Assembly: GCA_947569705.1 (NCBI GenBank)
Contig: CANOSP010000005.1
Coordinates: 40,133-104,132, forward strand
Source: an uncultured Erysipelotrichaceae bacterium
Lineage (GTDB): Bacteria > Bacillota_I > Bacilli_A > Erysipelotrichales > Erysipelotrichaceae
Direction of reading: 5' to 3'
Length of the DNA: 64,000 bases
The position numbers and the translations under genes were made by a program. Of this stretch, positions 1 to 8,482 are shown one piece after another. The notes beneath the pieces were generated by a model. That model was not told where the DNA came from. It did not search any database and worked only from the letters and a program-made list of their open reading frames with translations. The first letter of the stretch is position 1, and every line of letters begins with the position of its first letter.

Positions 1-675
1 CTTAACCGCTGTTTTATCTACATCGGGATTTAATTGAATGCTTAATACATTTTCATAATAGACTTCATCAACCTCAGCACCGATAATTGTAATCAGCTTG
101 CTTTGTTCCTCACTCGGATTTGCACAGATTGCCAATTCATCTTCAATCGCGTTGACCTTATCAATGACCTGCTGCGCCAATACAGGCACCAGCTGGCAGC
201 CTTTTTCATCATACAGCTTATAGCCGTTATATTCCTTCGGATTATGACTTGCCGTAATCATAATACCGCCGAAGCAGTTAAAATGACGAACCGCAAATGA
301 TAATTCCGGTGTCGGTCTTAAGGAATCAAATACATAGCTTTGAATTCCGAAGGTTGCCAACACTTTGGCACTGTCCATCGCGAATTCCTTTGACATATGA
401 CGATTATCATAACCGATCGCAATACCGCGTTTTTTTGCATCTTCGCCGTGTTCACATATATATTGTGCAAAGCCGACATTCGCCTTGCGGATCGTATGCA
501 GATTAATGCGATTCGTTCCCGGTCCCAATAATCCTCTCATACCTGCAGTACCGAACGCAATCGTTGTATAAAAACTATCTTTCTTTTCTGTTTCATCCAT
601 ATCAGCCAAAACATCTTTATAGGACGGATCCAAGTTCGGATGATTCAGCCATCTTTCATAAGCTTCTTGTATCAT
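1..675 (-). CDS. Phosphoglucomutase/phosphomannomutase, N-terminal 225 residues (cut by window edge)
   Basis: Alpha-D-phosphohexomutase that interconverts hexose 1- and 6-phosphates in the cytoplasm, feeding UDP-glucose and wall-polymer synthesis. The N-terminus reads MIQEAYERWLNHPNLDPSYK; 'FGTAGMRG' follows, and the phosphoserine loop TASHNPKEYNGYK is intact. AGGAGG sits 7 nt before the ATG. The reading frame runs open to base 1, so the C-terminal half lies outside the window. A cre-like box lies about 45 nt upstream, suggesting carbon-catabolite control. Glucose versus mannose specificity cannot be decided from this part; the N-terminus resembles the PgcA-like branch of Bacillota. galU elsewhere in the window would use its product. 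Confidence 0.93.
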   Translation of the reverse strand, partial: MIQEAYERWLNHPNLDPSYKDVLADMDETEKKDSFYTTIAFGTAGMRGLLGPGTNRINLHTIRKANVGFAQYICEHGEDAKKRGIAIGYDNRHMSKEFAMDSAKVLATFGIQSYVFDSLRPTPELSFAVRHFNCFGGIMITASHNPKEYNGYKLYDEKGCQLVPVLAQQVIDKVNAIEDELAICANPSEEQSKLITIIGAEVDEVYYENVLSIQLNPDVDKTAVK

Positions 676-719
676 GTCTTTTCCTCCTGTATTCCTTATT
701 CTTATTTATTATACTATTT

Positions 720-733
720 TGTTAGCGCTTTCG
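720..733 (-). promoter_or_regulatory. CcpA cre-like operator upstream of the phosphohexomutase
   Basis: TGTTAGCGCTTTCG is close to the cre consensus TGWAARCGYTWNCW, with the central GCGC and both arms nearly palindromic. It lies 45 nt before the ATG at 675, within the likely promoter, so repression by CcpA with HPr(Ser-P) is inferred. Confidence 0.5.
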
Positions 734-885
734 CAATGCGGTAATGATAAAAAATCAGGTTGATGATTCACTGATGCCTCATAATCAATACAATTCTTTT
801 TATGACATCGCCTTGCTTTCTTTACCGGATGTTTTTAATATTTGCCGATTCATTTAATAATATTAGAATACAAGAGTAGAATATA

Positions 886-915
886 TTGAAAAAAGTACTT
901 GTAATATGATATAGT
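886..915 (+). promoter_or_regulatory. Sigma-A promoter for the SHOCT-domain gene
   Basis: TTGAAA (886-891), 18-bp spacer, TATAGT (910-915), 24 nt before the ATG at 939. Confidence 0.5.
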
Positions 916-938
916 ATTTGAAACAGGAGGGATAAGAA

Positions 939-1730
939 ATGGGCATTTTCAGTAAAAAAGGATTATGCAGTATCTGCGGTAAAGAAAAAGGAAAAGAAAT
1001 CTCAGACGGTTTTGTTTGTAAAGACTGTGAGCTTCGATGCGGCATGTTTATTACAAAGCTGGGAGATAATAAATCTCTCGGACGTGTACAAGATTACACA
1101 AAATTGATTGAAAAAAATAAGGAATATTTAAAAATACAGGAAGAAAGAAAAGCAATTTTCAAACCGAATAAAGAAATCGGCGGTATCATGTTCGTCGATG
1201 AAGAACACGGTTTATGGAGTTGGGGGTCCGGGATGTTTAAAAAGAAACCGGAAGGACCTATCTATCATATATATGAGATAGTTAGTTATTATATAGTTGA
1301 GGACGGCGATGTTATTTCCCGCGGCACTGTAAACAGCAGTCATGCCGCAGGCACCAAAATCGTTATTAATCATGGTTCAAGCTCTAAGCAAAACTGTTCT
1401 CAGCTGGATTTATGTATCAACACAACTTTAATTCCGGTACCGGCAAGAATGCGCATGATTCAATCAACCACCAAAACAAGCAGTTTAGTTTATCGCAATT
1501 CGCATCGCCAATTAAAAGATGCGGAAAACTTTTTAGCCGGAGTGAAATTACAGATATGTAATGAACAGCTTAAAAAAGTCAAAGTCACTGTCTCAACCAA
1601 AAGCGCTGAACAACCTAAGCAAGCCGATGATTCATTAGCTAAAATCAAACAGTTAAAGGAATTGCTTGATATGGGTGCCATCACCGAGGAAGAATTCAAT
1701 ACGAAAAAGAAAGAGCTTTTGAATTTATAG
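939..1730 (+). CDS. Zinc-ribbon (DUF4428-like) protein with C-terminal SHOCT domain
   Basis: 263 residues. The N-terminus holds a four-cysteine zinc ribbon (CSICGKEKGKEISDGFVCKDC, Cys at about 10, 13, 27 and 30). A middle beta-rich region of unknown role follows, with 'YHIYEIVSYYIVEDGDVISRG'. The last 30 residues (IKQLKELLDMGAITEEEFNT onward) are a classic SHOCT helix-turn-helix, a short oligomerisation or docking module found at the end of many bacterial proteins. It starts at an ATG 8 nt after GGAGGG and is monocistronic, with its own promoter and terminator. The architecture is common in Bacillota; the function is unknown. No signal peptide or membrane segment is visible, so it is probably cytoplasmic. 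Confidence 0.8.
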   Translation: MGIFSKKGLCSICGKEKGKEISDGFVCKDCELRCGMFITKLGDNKSLGRVQDYTKLIEKNKEYLKIQEERKAIFKPNKEIGGIMFVDEEHGLWSWGSGMFKKKPEGPIYHIYEIVSYYIVEDGDVISRGTVNSSHAAGTKIVINHGSSSKQNCSQLDLCINTTLIPVPARMRMIQSTTKTSSLVYRNSHRQLKDAENFLAGVKLQICNEQLKKVKVTVSTKSAEQPKQADDSLAKIKQLKELLDMGAITEEEFNTKKKELLNL

Positions 1731-1735
1731 ACTAA

Positions 1736-1771
1736 GCCATCGATACGAGCCATCAATACGATGGCTTTTTT
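1736..1771 (+). terminator. Rho-independent terminator after the SHOCT gene
   Basis: GCCATCG (1736-1742) pairs with CGATGGC (1759-1765), followed by a run of T. Confidence 0.75.
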
Positions 1772-1826
1772 AGTCGCTGAATAATTATTGAAATAAATGA
1801 ATCAATGTTTTCTGCTTAAACCGCAC

Positions 1827-1872
1827 AAAAAAAGAAGCTGTAGGCATCAGGTGTTCCCAATGCATTACAACC
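1827..1872 (-). terminator. Probable terminator after ptsH
   Basis: On the minus strand an imperfect hairpin (TGTAATGCAT against ATGCCTACA) ends in CTTTTTTT just past the ptsH stop. Confidence 0.45.
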
Positions 1873-1881
1873 TCTCATTCA

Positions 1882-2148
1882 TTAACCGATAATTTTTTGT
1901 GCGCGTAATACTTCTTCAATCGCTGCGATTGCGGCATCCTCATCATCACCGTTACATGTAATAGTAATTTCAGAATTCGTAGGGATACCTAAAGACATAA
2001 CGCCCATGATTGATTTCATGTTTACTTCACGACCTTTAAACGCAACATTTACCTCGCATTTGAATTTGCTGGCAGCGTTTACCGCTACTGTCGCAGGACG
2101 TGCATGCAAACCAACCGGATCAATTACGGAAACTGTAATCTGTTTCAT
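1882..2148 (-). CDS. ptsH: Phosphocarrier protein HPr
   Basis: 88-residue cytoplasmic phosphocarrier of the PTS: it accepts phosphate from enzyme I and passes it to EIIA proteins. His15 (in DPVGLHARPA) is the catalytic site. Ser46 (in VNMKSIMGVMSLG) is the HPr-kinase site that makes HPr the CcpA corepressor in Bacillota. Length and motifs are canonical. GGAGGA lies 7 nt before the ATG. Unlike the usual ptsHI operon, no ptsI follows; the gene has its own promoter and a terminator-like hairpin, so it is monocistronic here. EIIA-Glc at 35.2 kb is a plausible partner. Confidence 0.97.
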   Translation of the reverse strand: MKQITVSVIDPVGLHARPATVAVNAASKFKCEVNVAFKGREVNMKSIMGVMSLGIPTNSEITITCNGDDEDAAIAAIEEVLRAQKIIG

Positions 2149-2188
2149 TTTTTATTCCTCCTATGTTCACTAAGTTTTTACATCTATT

Positions 2189-2217
2189 ATTTTAAACCAT
2201 TTTCATATCACTTACAA
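2189..2217 (-). promoter_or_regulatory. ptsH promoter
   Basis: On the minus strand TTGTAA (2212-2217), a 17-bp spacer and TAAAAT (2189-2194) lie 41 nt before the start codon. Confidence 0.55.
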
Positions 2218-2264
2218 TGCTTTATTGACTTTTTTTATAAGTTTTTTAGGTTTTGCAAGGAAAT

Positions 2265-2277
2265 TGAAACGGTTTCA
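2265..2277 (-). promoter_or_regulatory. cre/LacI-like palindrome upstream of ptsH
   Basis: TGAAACCGTTTCA is a near-perfect 13-bp palindrome of LacI-family type. It is one base shorter than a standard cre box and sits about 50 bp upstream of the ptsH -35 element. Confidence 0.35.
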
Positions 2278-2472
2278 TTGGCAAAATCACGTTGAAATTC
2301 AAGTAATTTAAGATATAATAACGCTTTAGATATGATTCAGAAAGTGTAAAAACGTTGTTTTAACAAGTAAGCTAATGAAGTCCGTGACTCATGTCTGACA
2401 GAAATTAAGCAATTAAAAAATGCTTTTTTCATTTCGATCTTGTTTTTGTCTCATCAAATTCATGAAACAAGA

Positions 2473-2922
2473 TTACTTGTTTTTACGCTCCCCTTGCATT
2501 TCACTGATAAATTCCTGCACATCATAAACAGGGATTTTATGCTCAATCAGCTTTTGCGCAAAGATGCCGTTTCCCGCAATCAAGCGACCGTCAAAATTGC
2601 CGCTGTATACGGTATGAACTCCGCAGGAAGGACTGCGTGATTGAAGAATTGCCGCATCTGTTTGAAACTGTAAGGCGATTTCCGTCGCGCTGTGGGCACC
2701 TGCCAGAAATGCATCGCTGACATCTTCATGATCGGTATTGATAAAGCAACCGTTTTGTATTTCGACACAGGCACGCGGCACCGGCAGCCCACCCAATACC
2801 TCGGGGCAGACACAACGAAATGTATGTTCCTTTAAATAGGCACTTAACTCTTTACAGGCATTACTGCCGCCGTTGTATTTGCATTTCGCTCCCATTAAAC
2901 AAGCACTGACGATATATCTCAT
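2473..2922 (-). CDS. DUF523 family protein
   Basis: 149-residue protein of the DUF523 family, a small cysteine-bearing family of unknown biochemical role (in some bacteria fused to DUF1722). Family marks seen: SACLMGAKCKYNGGSN at the start, CPEVLGGLPVPR, and the near-invariant RSPSCG (around residue 95), followed by GIFAQKL. The conserved cysteines suggest metal or Fe-S binding, but that is inference. The start overlaps the stop of the upstream LRR gene by 4 nt (ATGA), so the two genes are translationally coupled. Confidence 0.88.
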   Translation of the reverse strand: MRYIVSACLMGAKCKYNGGSNACKELSAYLKEHTFRCVCPEVLGGLPVPRACVEIQNGCFINTDHEDVSDAFLAGAHSATEIALQFQTDAAILQSRSPSCGVHTVYSGNFDGRLIAGNGIFAQKLIEHKIPVYDVQEFISEMQGERKNK

Positions 2923-3737
2923 GCGTCCTTCTCCTTTTCGTATTCATAAAGCGATGTTTCAAAATCTTCATCGGTCTGATAATGATAATCATCTTCTGTC
3001 AAAATCAGCTGTTCCACAAAAAAGAGTGTATCATACCATACATTTAAATCACCGTGCAGTTCATTGCCGCGAACATTCAAATAGCACAAATCTTCCATCG
3101 TTTGAAAGCCTCTGAGTGTATCGATATGATTATATTCTAAATTAATTCTTGTAAGCATCGGTAAGCGCAGTAATCCGATCACATTTTCAATATGGTTAAA
3201 ACCGAGATCAACTTCACTTAACAATTCCATATGACGCATAAAATTCAAATCATTAATATCATTATGGTCTGCCACAAGCAGCTCTAAGTTTGTCAGCTCC
3301 GCAAGCGGCTCCATCGAAGCGATACGACAGCTGCTGGCTCTCAACAGTTTTAAGTTCGTTAAATGTGATAACGGTGAAATATCTACAATCGGACAGTTAC
3401 TGATGTCAAGCACCTCTAAATTGACACAGTCTCGAAGCGAGGTTATTTTAAAAAGCGGATTGTCGCAGATTTTTAAACGGCGCAGCTGCGGCACAAAGCC
3501 AAGTCCCATCAAAGAGATCAGCGCATTGGAATGCACATCTAATTGTACCAATGCAGGAAAGAAACGAAGAAAGGAAAGATCGGTAATCTGAGTATTGGCA
3601 ATCGTCAATTCCTTTACTTCCGCGAGTGCTTCATCACGTAGCTTTTTACCGAACATGCCGTTTCCGAATTTTTCAAGTAAAAGCTCATACAGTTGAGGAT
3701 CTTCTATTCCGTATGCATCATTTGTAATTACTCCCAC
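2919..3737 (-). CDS. Leucine-rich repeat protein (cytoplasmic, internalin-like repeats)
   Basis: 272 residues with about eight LRR units of 21-22 residues (for example 'LKELTIANTQITDLSFLRFF', 'LKLLRASSCRIASMEPLAEL', 'LSEVDLGFNHIENVIGLLRL') between residues ~45 and ~225. A short helical cap precedes them and an acidic tail (TDEDFETSLYEYEKEKDA) follows. There is no signal peptide, so this is an intracellular protein-binding scaffold rather than an adhesin. The start is GTG at 3737, about 7 nt after AAAGGAGAAG. Coupled to the DUF523 gene. Partner unknown. Confidence 0.8.
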   Translation of the reverse strand: MGVITNDAYGIEDPQLYELLLEKFGNGMFGKKLRDEALAEVKELTIANTQITDLSFLRFFPALVQLDVHSNALISLMGLGFVPQLRRLKICDNPLFKITSLRDCVNLEVLDISNCPIVDISPLSHLTNLKLLRASSCRIASMEPLAELTNLELLVADHNDINDLNFMRHMELLSEVDLGFNHIENVIGLLRLPMLTRINLEYNHIDTLRGFQTMEDLCYLNVRGNELHGDLNVWYDTLFFVEQLILTEDDYHYQTDEDFETSLYEYEKEKDA

Positions 3738-3946
3738 ACGCCTTCTCCTTTCCCGATGTATAATTTGATTCTTAACTTAATTATTGTGTCAATTCATTAG
3801 GAATGCACGTTGAAACCGTTATTAATTATAGCATGAAAAATTACGTTATCCTATATTTATCGATCGAATAACTTATTCAATATGAGTATTATTCCGAGAT
3901 AATAACGACTTATCCTATTTATATAAGTGCTTTTTACAATGACTTA

Positions 3947-4777
3947 TTAAAATTGATTATTCCTTTTTTCACATTTGATTTTTATCTCAGTGACATATTC
4001 ACTGCGATGTAACAGCGACAATTCACTGATTCCCCGCTCATAAGCATATCCGCTTAAATGATAATGATGCTGTTTCGTATAATCCAATATTTTTTCATAA
4101 AGCGATGATAATTCATCCCATGTTCCGATATGATAAGCATATAGATACAATCCTCGCTCACAAATACGCATATCGCTTTGAAGCGGCTGTTGTTCAATCA
4201 CGGAATACAAGCCGTCATACTGTTGAAATTGTCTTTGCTTTATCTTTTCCATATCAATATAGCTTCCGCAACCAACCTTAAACGAATGATACTCCCATGC
4301 ATGTCGCAAATGCTTCATTAATATGTTTGTTTTATCATTTATTGTTTTAAGTTCTGTACAATAGATATATTCTTCTTCAGCTTCTTTCACAATGATTTGA
4401 TCTTGTTCAATTTCATGAATCAATCGCATATTAATTTGCTTATCGATTAAATAACGCTTTAAACATTCAAGATGTTGTATTATATCATCAATTTCCTTTA
4501 ACTTACTGTCGGTTATTTGAAGCAGTTCATCAAGACACGGATCAGATAATTAATCTTTTATTTCATTGATTGTCATTCCTAATTCCTTTAGTGCCAATAT
4601 ATATTCTAATTCACTGCTTTGCTCAATACTGTAATAACGATAACCGTTTGCTTTTTTTATCTTTGGTGAAAACAGGTGAATCTCATCATAATAATGCAGT
4701 GTTCGTTTATTGAGATGATGAAATTGTGCATACTCTTTTACGGTAAATAACACTTGATTATTGTTCTCTTTTTTCAT
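3947..4777 (-). pseudogene. MerR-family regulator with GyrI-like effector domain, interrupted by one in-frame stop
   Basis: Residues 1-75 are a MerR winged helix (FTVKEYAQFHHLNKRTLHYY, then the RYY wing and ELGMTINEIKD). The next codon is TAA (4550-4552). Translation in the same frame then continues without a break through the dimerisation coiled coil (LDELLQITDSKLKEIDD, then HLECLKRYLIDKQ) and a ~160-residue GyrI/SOUL-like ligand-binding domain ending at 3947. The whole span is 277 codons with no indel, so a single base change (TAY to TAA) explains the break. It diverges from the MATE gene at 4903, whose promoter has MerR architecture. Expected role: drug-sensing activator. It is either inactivated, read through, or makes a DNA-binding stub plus a restarted domain at ATG 4429. 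Confidence 0.85.
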
Positions 4778-4802
4778 GATGATTATTCCCTTCTCTTTTT
4801 GC

Positions 4803-4833
4803 TTGACTTTACAGTTACTGTATAGTTTATGAT
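4803..4833 (+). promoter_or_regulatory. MerR-type promoter (19-bp spacer with dyad) for the MATE gene
   Basis: TTGACT (4803-4808) and TATGAT (4828-4833) are separated by 19 bp, the overlong spacer typical of MerR-activated promoters. The spacer contains the perfect inverted repeat TACAGT-T-ACTGTA (4811-4823). Confidence 0.75.
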
Positions 4834-4902
4834 AACACCGTAATCAGCTTCACGCAAGATTACAGAAAGGATTTTCTTAAGTTATTTAAGAAACGGTGAG
4901 TT

Positions 4903-6234
4903 ATGAAACAACATATGATTTATACGGAGAAAATTACTTTTCGACGCATTTTAGCCTTTACTTTTCCGACAATTTTAATGATGCTGATCCAACAATCTTA
5001 TGCGATGATTGACGGTATTTTTATCGCAAATCAACTCGGTGATGCGGCACTTTCTTCTCTCACATTGATTTCACCCTATTTAAATTTCATTACCGCTGTC
5101 GCATCAATGCTGGCATCCGGAGGCAGTGCGGTCGTTATGAAAAAAATGGGCGAACAGAAAAAACAAGAAGCCGGAAATGATTTTTCTGCTTTGCTTGTAT
5201 TATCTGTGTTGATCGGATTGGTATTATCGATCATTGTTTTACTGTTCTCTGCGGAACTGACAGCGGTGTTTCATGCAGAACCGATCGTAAGCAGCTATTG
5301 CCGATCGTATTTATTTGCTTATGCCTTTTTTATCATTCCGGGCTTGTTATTTTCAAGCTTACAGATATATACAATCGCATCCGGTAATTCTAAAAGAGCG
5401 ATGTTTGCCGGTTTATTCGGCGGCATTTTCAACATCGTGTTTGATTATCTGTTAATTGTCGTGTTTGATATGGGAATGAGCGGGGCAGCGATTGCCAGCG
5501 GATTCGGATTATTGATCCCTTGCATCATATTGGCAGTACCCTTCTTGCACAAAGATAACTTACTGCATTTCACAAAACCGGTTTTTCGCAAGGCCGTTAT
5601 TGTTAAAACAATGACGAACGGATGTTCCGAGTTCGCATCAAATTTAGTCAGCGGCATTGTAATGCTGTTATTTAATGCACAGATGATGCGCATTGCCGGA
5701 ACCGAAGGAGTTGCCGCAGGAACGATCACATTTTATGTGTTTGGATTGATGAGTGCCTTTTATATGGGATATATGTTCGGCGTTTCACCGTTGTTAAGTT
5801 ATTTTTACGGAGAAGCCAAAGGCGAGAAATTAAAGCAGCTGAAACAGATCAGTTTGAGATTCATTTTCACTGTCGGAGTTCTCACCACATTGCTTTCGGT
5901 TATCATGTCACATGTACTTGTCGGTATTTTTACTCAACCTGACAGTGCATCTTATCAATTAGCGCTTGTCGGCAATCGGATCTTTTCTTTCGCATTATTA
6001 TTTGTCGGCTTTAATACATTTACCGGTATGTTTTTTACCGCATTATCAAACGGAAAAACTTCTGCCGTGATTGCCTTTTCGCGCTCTTTTGTCTTTTTAG
6101 TGATTATGATCTTACTGTTACCGATCATTTTCGGTATTATCGGCTTATGGCTGGCAGTGCCGCTTTCGGAATGTCTTGCTTTGGTTCTGTCTTTTTACTT
6201 GTTGAAAAAATATCAAAGCGTGTATCATTATTAA
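4903..6234 (+). CDS. MATE-family multidrug efflux transporter
   Basis: 443-residue integral membrane protein with 12 predicted TM helices in two six-helix halves, the length and pattern of the MATE (MatE/NorM/DinF) cation-coupled exporters. The first half has PTILMMLIQQSYAMIDGIFIANQLG, the second NGCSEFASNLVSGIVMLLFNAQM. The start is the ATG at 4903, with only a weak GGTGAG before it. The promoter lies between it and the divergent MerR gene, so drug-induced activation is inferred. No lesion is seen in this gene although its regulator carries a stop. Confidence 0.9.
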   Translation: MKQHMIYTEKITFRRILAFTFPTILMMLIQQSYAMIDGIFIANQLGDAALSSLTLISPYLNFITAVASMLASGGSAVVMKKMGEQKKQEAGNDFSALLVLSVLIGLVLSIIVLLFSAELTAVFHAEPIVSSYCRSYLFAYAFFIIPGLLFSSLQIYTIASGNSKRAMFAGLFGGIFNIVFDYLLIVVFDMGMSGAAIASGFGLLIPCIILAVPFLHKDNLLHFTKPVFRKAVIVKTMTNGCSEFASNLVSGIVMLLFNAQMMRIAGTEGVAAGTITFYVFGLMSAFYMGYMFGVSPLLSYFYGEAKGEKLKQLKQISLRFIFTVGVLTTLLSVIMSHVLVGIFTQPDSASYQLALVGNRIFSFALLFVGFNTFTGMFFTALSNGKTSAVIAFSRSFVFLVIMILLLPIIFGIIGLWLAVPLSECLALVLSFYLLKKYQSVYHY

Positions 6235-6274
6235 GCTTTCTGCCGCTGACTTTTTGTATTGAAAATAATGCAAT

Positions 6275-6312
6275 AAAAAAGGCGATACAGTCATTCTGAA
6301 TTGCCTTTTTTC
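6275..6312. terminator. Bidirectional terminator between MATE and YhfC genes
   Basis: AAAAAAGGC...GCCTTTTTT hairpin flanked by an A run and a T run; it can serve both convergent genes. Confidence 0.7.
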
Positions 6313-6313
6313 A

Positions 6314-7078
6314 TTAATAGCCTTCTTCTAATGCCTTTTCTCCTTCATTTTTACCAAGCTCAATCTGATGATTCTCAGCCATCGCATGATAACGCTGAAG
6401 TATATAGATACAAGCGAGGATTGCGATGAGGATCATCGCTGCCGCATACATCCACAGATCTTGATTCGCTGCGTAAAAATGATAACGGATAAAGGTATAT
6501 AACAGCTGTAAAGCTATAGTAATTACAAGGTGTTTGGTCGGCTGCTGTTTCGCAAAGCCGTTTACGATGATTAAATACAAGGCGACATGGAAACAGACAG
6601 CGCTGATTTGTGCCGCTAGATCAATAAACATGACGGCAAGTGAGCGATGAAAAAATACTTCTGTTACTAACGCTCCCGTTTCATCACCGACTTGCAGGAT
6701 CATCAGCTGAATCATATAGAATAAGACAAACTGAAACAGAATTTCACAAAAGGCATGTCCTGTCCCTGCACTGAATGCTCCGCTCCAACTCAACCTGTCG
6801 CTTAAGGTCCAACGCACAATCAGATAACGTGCCGCGCTTGCGGCTAATGCACTGAATGCACCGACAAACACTGTCATCGCCGTGTGATCATTCACAGAAA
6901 GTTCACTCATCCCAAGCAACGGAAGCTGAAACAGCACTTGCGAAAAGAAGTATCCTAACCCGCCCGCAAATACAATACCGAAGCTGCCGGGAAAGCGGCG
7001 ATGCAGCCATAGAATTGCTGTTACCATCATGACTAAAACACTCACAACAGTAACGGCAATGATAACCTCACTGTTCAT
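6314..7078 (-). CDS. YhfC-like intramembrane protease family protein
   Basis: 254 residues with about seven TM helices. The motifs GAFSAGTGHAFCEILFQF (around residue 90) and HRSLAVMFIDLAAQISAVCF, followed closely by a second His, resemble the glutamate/histidine motifs of YhfC-type (CPBP/ABI clan) intramembrane peptidases. The first motif is less canonical than GHGGxE. Its ATG overlaps the stop of the upstream ybjQ-like gene by one base (TAATG), so the two form a coupled operon. Substrate unknown; catalytic competence is uncertain given the changed motif. Confidence 0.6.
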   Translation of the reverse strand: MNSEVIIAVTVVSVLVMMVTAILWLHRRFPGSFGIVFAGGLGYFFSQVLFQLPLLGMSELSVNDHTAMTVFVGAFSALAASAARYLIVRWTLSDRLSWSGAFSAGTGHAFCEILFQFVLFYMIQLMILQVGDETGALVTEVFFHRSLAVMFIDLAAQISAVCFHVALYLIIVNGFAKQQPTKHLVITIALQLLYTFIRYHFYAANQDLWMYAAAMILIAILACIYILQRYHAMAENHQIELGKNEGEKALEEGY

Positions 7079-7389
7079 TATTTTAATTTAACAGCGGTTC
7101 CGTATGCAATTACTTCGGCAGCGCCTGCCATGATTGAACTGCTTGCGTAACGGAAGGAAACAATCGCATCTGCACCGATTCCCTGTGCTTCCTCCACCAT
7201 GCGTTTTGTCGCCAATGCTCTTGCTTCATCCATCATTTTAGTATAAGACTTTAACTCTCCGCCGACTAAAGTTTTGAAAGAGCTGCCGATGTCCTTTCCG
7301 ATATTCTTTGATTGGATGGTACTGCCTTTCACCAACCCCAGTGTTTCATAATCCTTTCCTGCAATCATTTCTGTAGTCACAATTAACAT
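7078..7389 (-). CDS. YbjQ/UPF0145 family protein
   Basis: 103 residues, the normal length of the YbjQ family, a small fold that forms pentameric rings and was proposed to bind metals. Typical features: the opening 'TTEMIAGKDYETLGLVKGST', the helix 'ARALATKRMVEEAQGIGADA', and the ending 'AAEVIAYGTAVKLK'. It is preceded by GGAGGACGAG and followed with a 1-base overlap by the YhfC-like gene. In other Bacillota this family often sits beside membrane peptidase or stress genes; the function here is not known. Confidence 0.9.
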   Translation of the reverse strand: MLIVTTEMIAGKDYETLGLVKGSTIQSKNIGKDIGSSFKTLVGGELKSYTKMMDEARALATKRMVEEAQGIGADAIVSFRYASSSIMAGAAEVIAYGTAVKLK

Positions 7390-7506
7390 ATTCTCGTCCT
7401 CCTTTTTTACTTTTTAATTATAAGCTTTTTTCAGCAAATTGTGAAGTTCTGCTTTTCACTTTTCTATGACTTGCGTCAGAACCTTCACTATCTATCTTAT
7501 TCAAGC

Positions 7507-8259
7507 TTAGGCAATTTCTTTCACAAACAGAAAACGTGTCTCATCGGATTCTTCCGGCAGAAATTGCCACTGATCAATCGAAAAGCATTTCAGCTGTTCC
7601 GGTGTATTGATTCGATGCTTCATAATGTATTCTGCCATATAGCCTCGTGCAGTTTTGGCATAGGTGGTAATCGTTTTACGGACACCGTTTTTTATGACTT
7701 GAAAATTAACGGTAATCATTCGCTCATTTTTGTTTAAATACGGGGTAATTGCCTGACTGTATTCTTTACTGGCAAGGTTGATATACACTTGATCATCATT
7801 ATCCTGCCGCAATGAGCGCATCAATGCATCACTCCAAAAAGAATACAGATTATCAATACGCTGAGATAAACCTTTTGCCTGCATTTCCAAACGATACGGA
7901 TAAATACTGTCTAAAGGTCTCAGACAACCATATAATCCGGAAATAATCCGCAAATGCGCTTGTGCAAATTGCACATTTTCCTTATCCCATGTATCCGTAT
8001 GCATTGAATGAAATACTAAGCCGCTGTAGGTAAATAAGGCAGCTGTACCTGAAAGATCAAAACGCAGCTTTTGAAAGTAGGCTTGTGTCTGTAATGCCAA
8101 CTTCGCATTTACATTCATAATATTCATAATCGCTTCATCATTATATGTTTTAATCAATTCTGCCAAGCATTCGGCTTCCACACAAAATTGCGGCTGTGTC
8201 ATCGGAAGATCGTATGTTCTCGGCTTCATATTCTTTGTCGGCGCTATAAATGTAATCAT
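7507..8259 (-). CDS. yaaA: YaaA family peroxide-stress protein
   Basis: About 250 residues, full length for YaaA (UPF0246/DUF328), a cytoplasmic DNA-binding protein that in E. coli lowers free iron during peroxide stress. Motifs: 'ITFIAPTKNM' at the start, 'YSGLVFHSMHTDTWD', 'RIISGLYGCLRPLDSI', 'YRLEMQAKG', and 'VYINLASKEYSQAI'. An ATG two codons earlier (8265) lies only one base after GAGG, so the ATG at 8259 is preferred. Monocistronic, with no linked redox genes nearby. Confidence 0.93.
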   Translation of the reverse strand: MITFIAPTKNMKPRTYDLPMTQPQFCVEAECLAELIKTYNDEAIMNIMNVNAKLALQTQAYFQKLRFDLSGTAALFTYSGLVFHSMHTDTWDKENVQFAQAHLRIISGLYGCLRPLDSIYPYRLEMQAKGLSQRIDNLYSFWSDALMRSLRQDNDDQVYINLASKEYSQAITPYLNKNERMITVNFQVIKNGVRKTITTYAKTARGYMAEYIMKHRINTPEQLKCFSIDQWQFLPEESDETRFLFVKEIA

Positions 8260-8435
8260 ATTCATACCTCATTTCTTGTGTATTGTATTATGGAAGAATA
8301 AGAAAGTCAATTCATTCACTTGTCTAAAGCTTTCCATTCTATCATGCGTGAACAATCTTACAAGAGAAAACTTCGTAAGCTTTTCGCCTATGCGAAACGA
8401 ATTTCATACTAAACGAATTGTATCAAATAACAGAT

Positions 8436-8472
8436 AAAAGCCGTACAGCTTTTACTTACGGTACGACTTTTT
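8436..8472 (-). terminator. Terminator after the giant surface protein gene
   Basis: AAAGTCGTAC...GTACGGCTTTT on the minus strand, 10 nt beyond the stop codon. Confidence 0.7.
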
Positions 8473-8482
8473 AATATGCATT

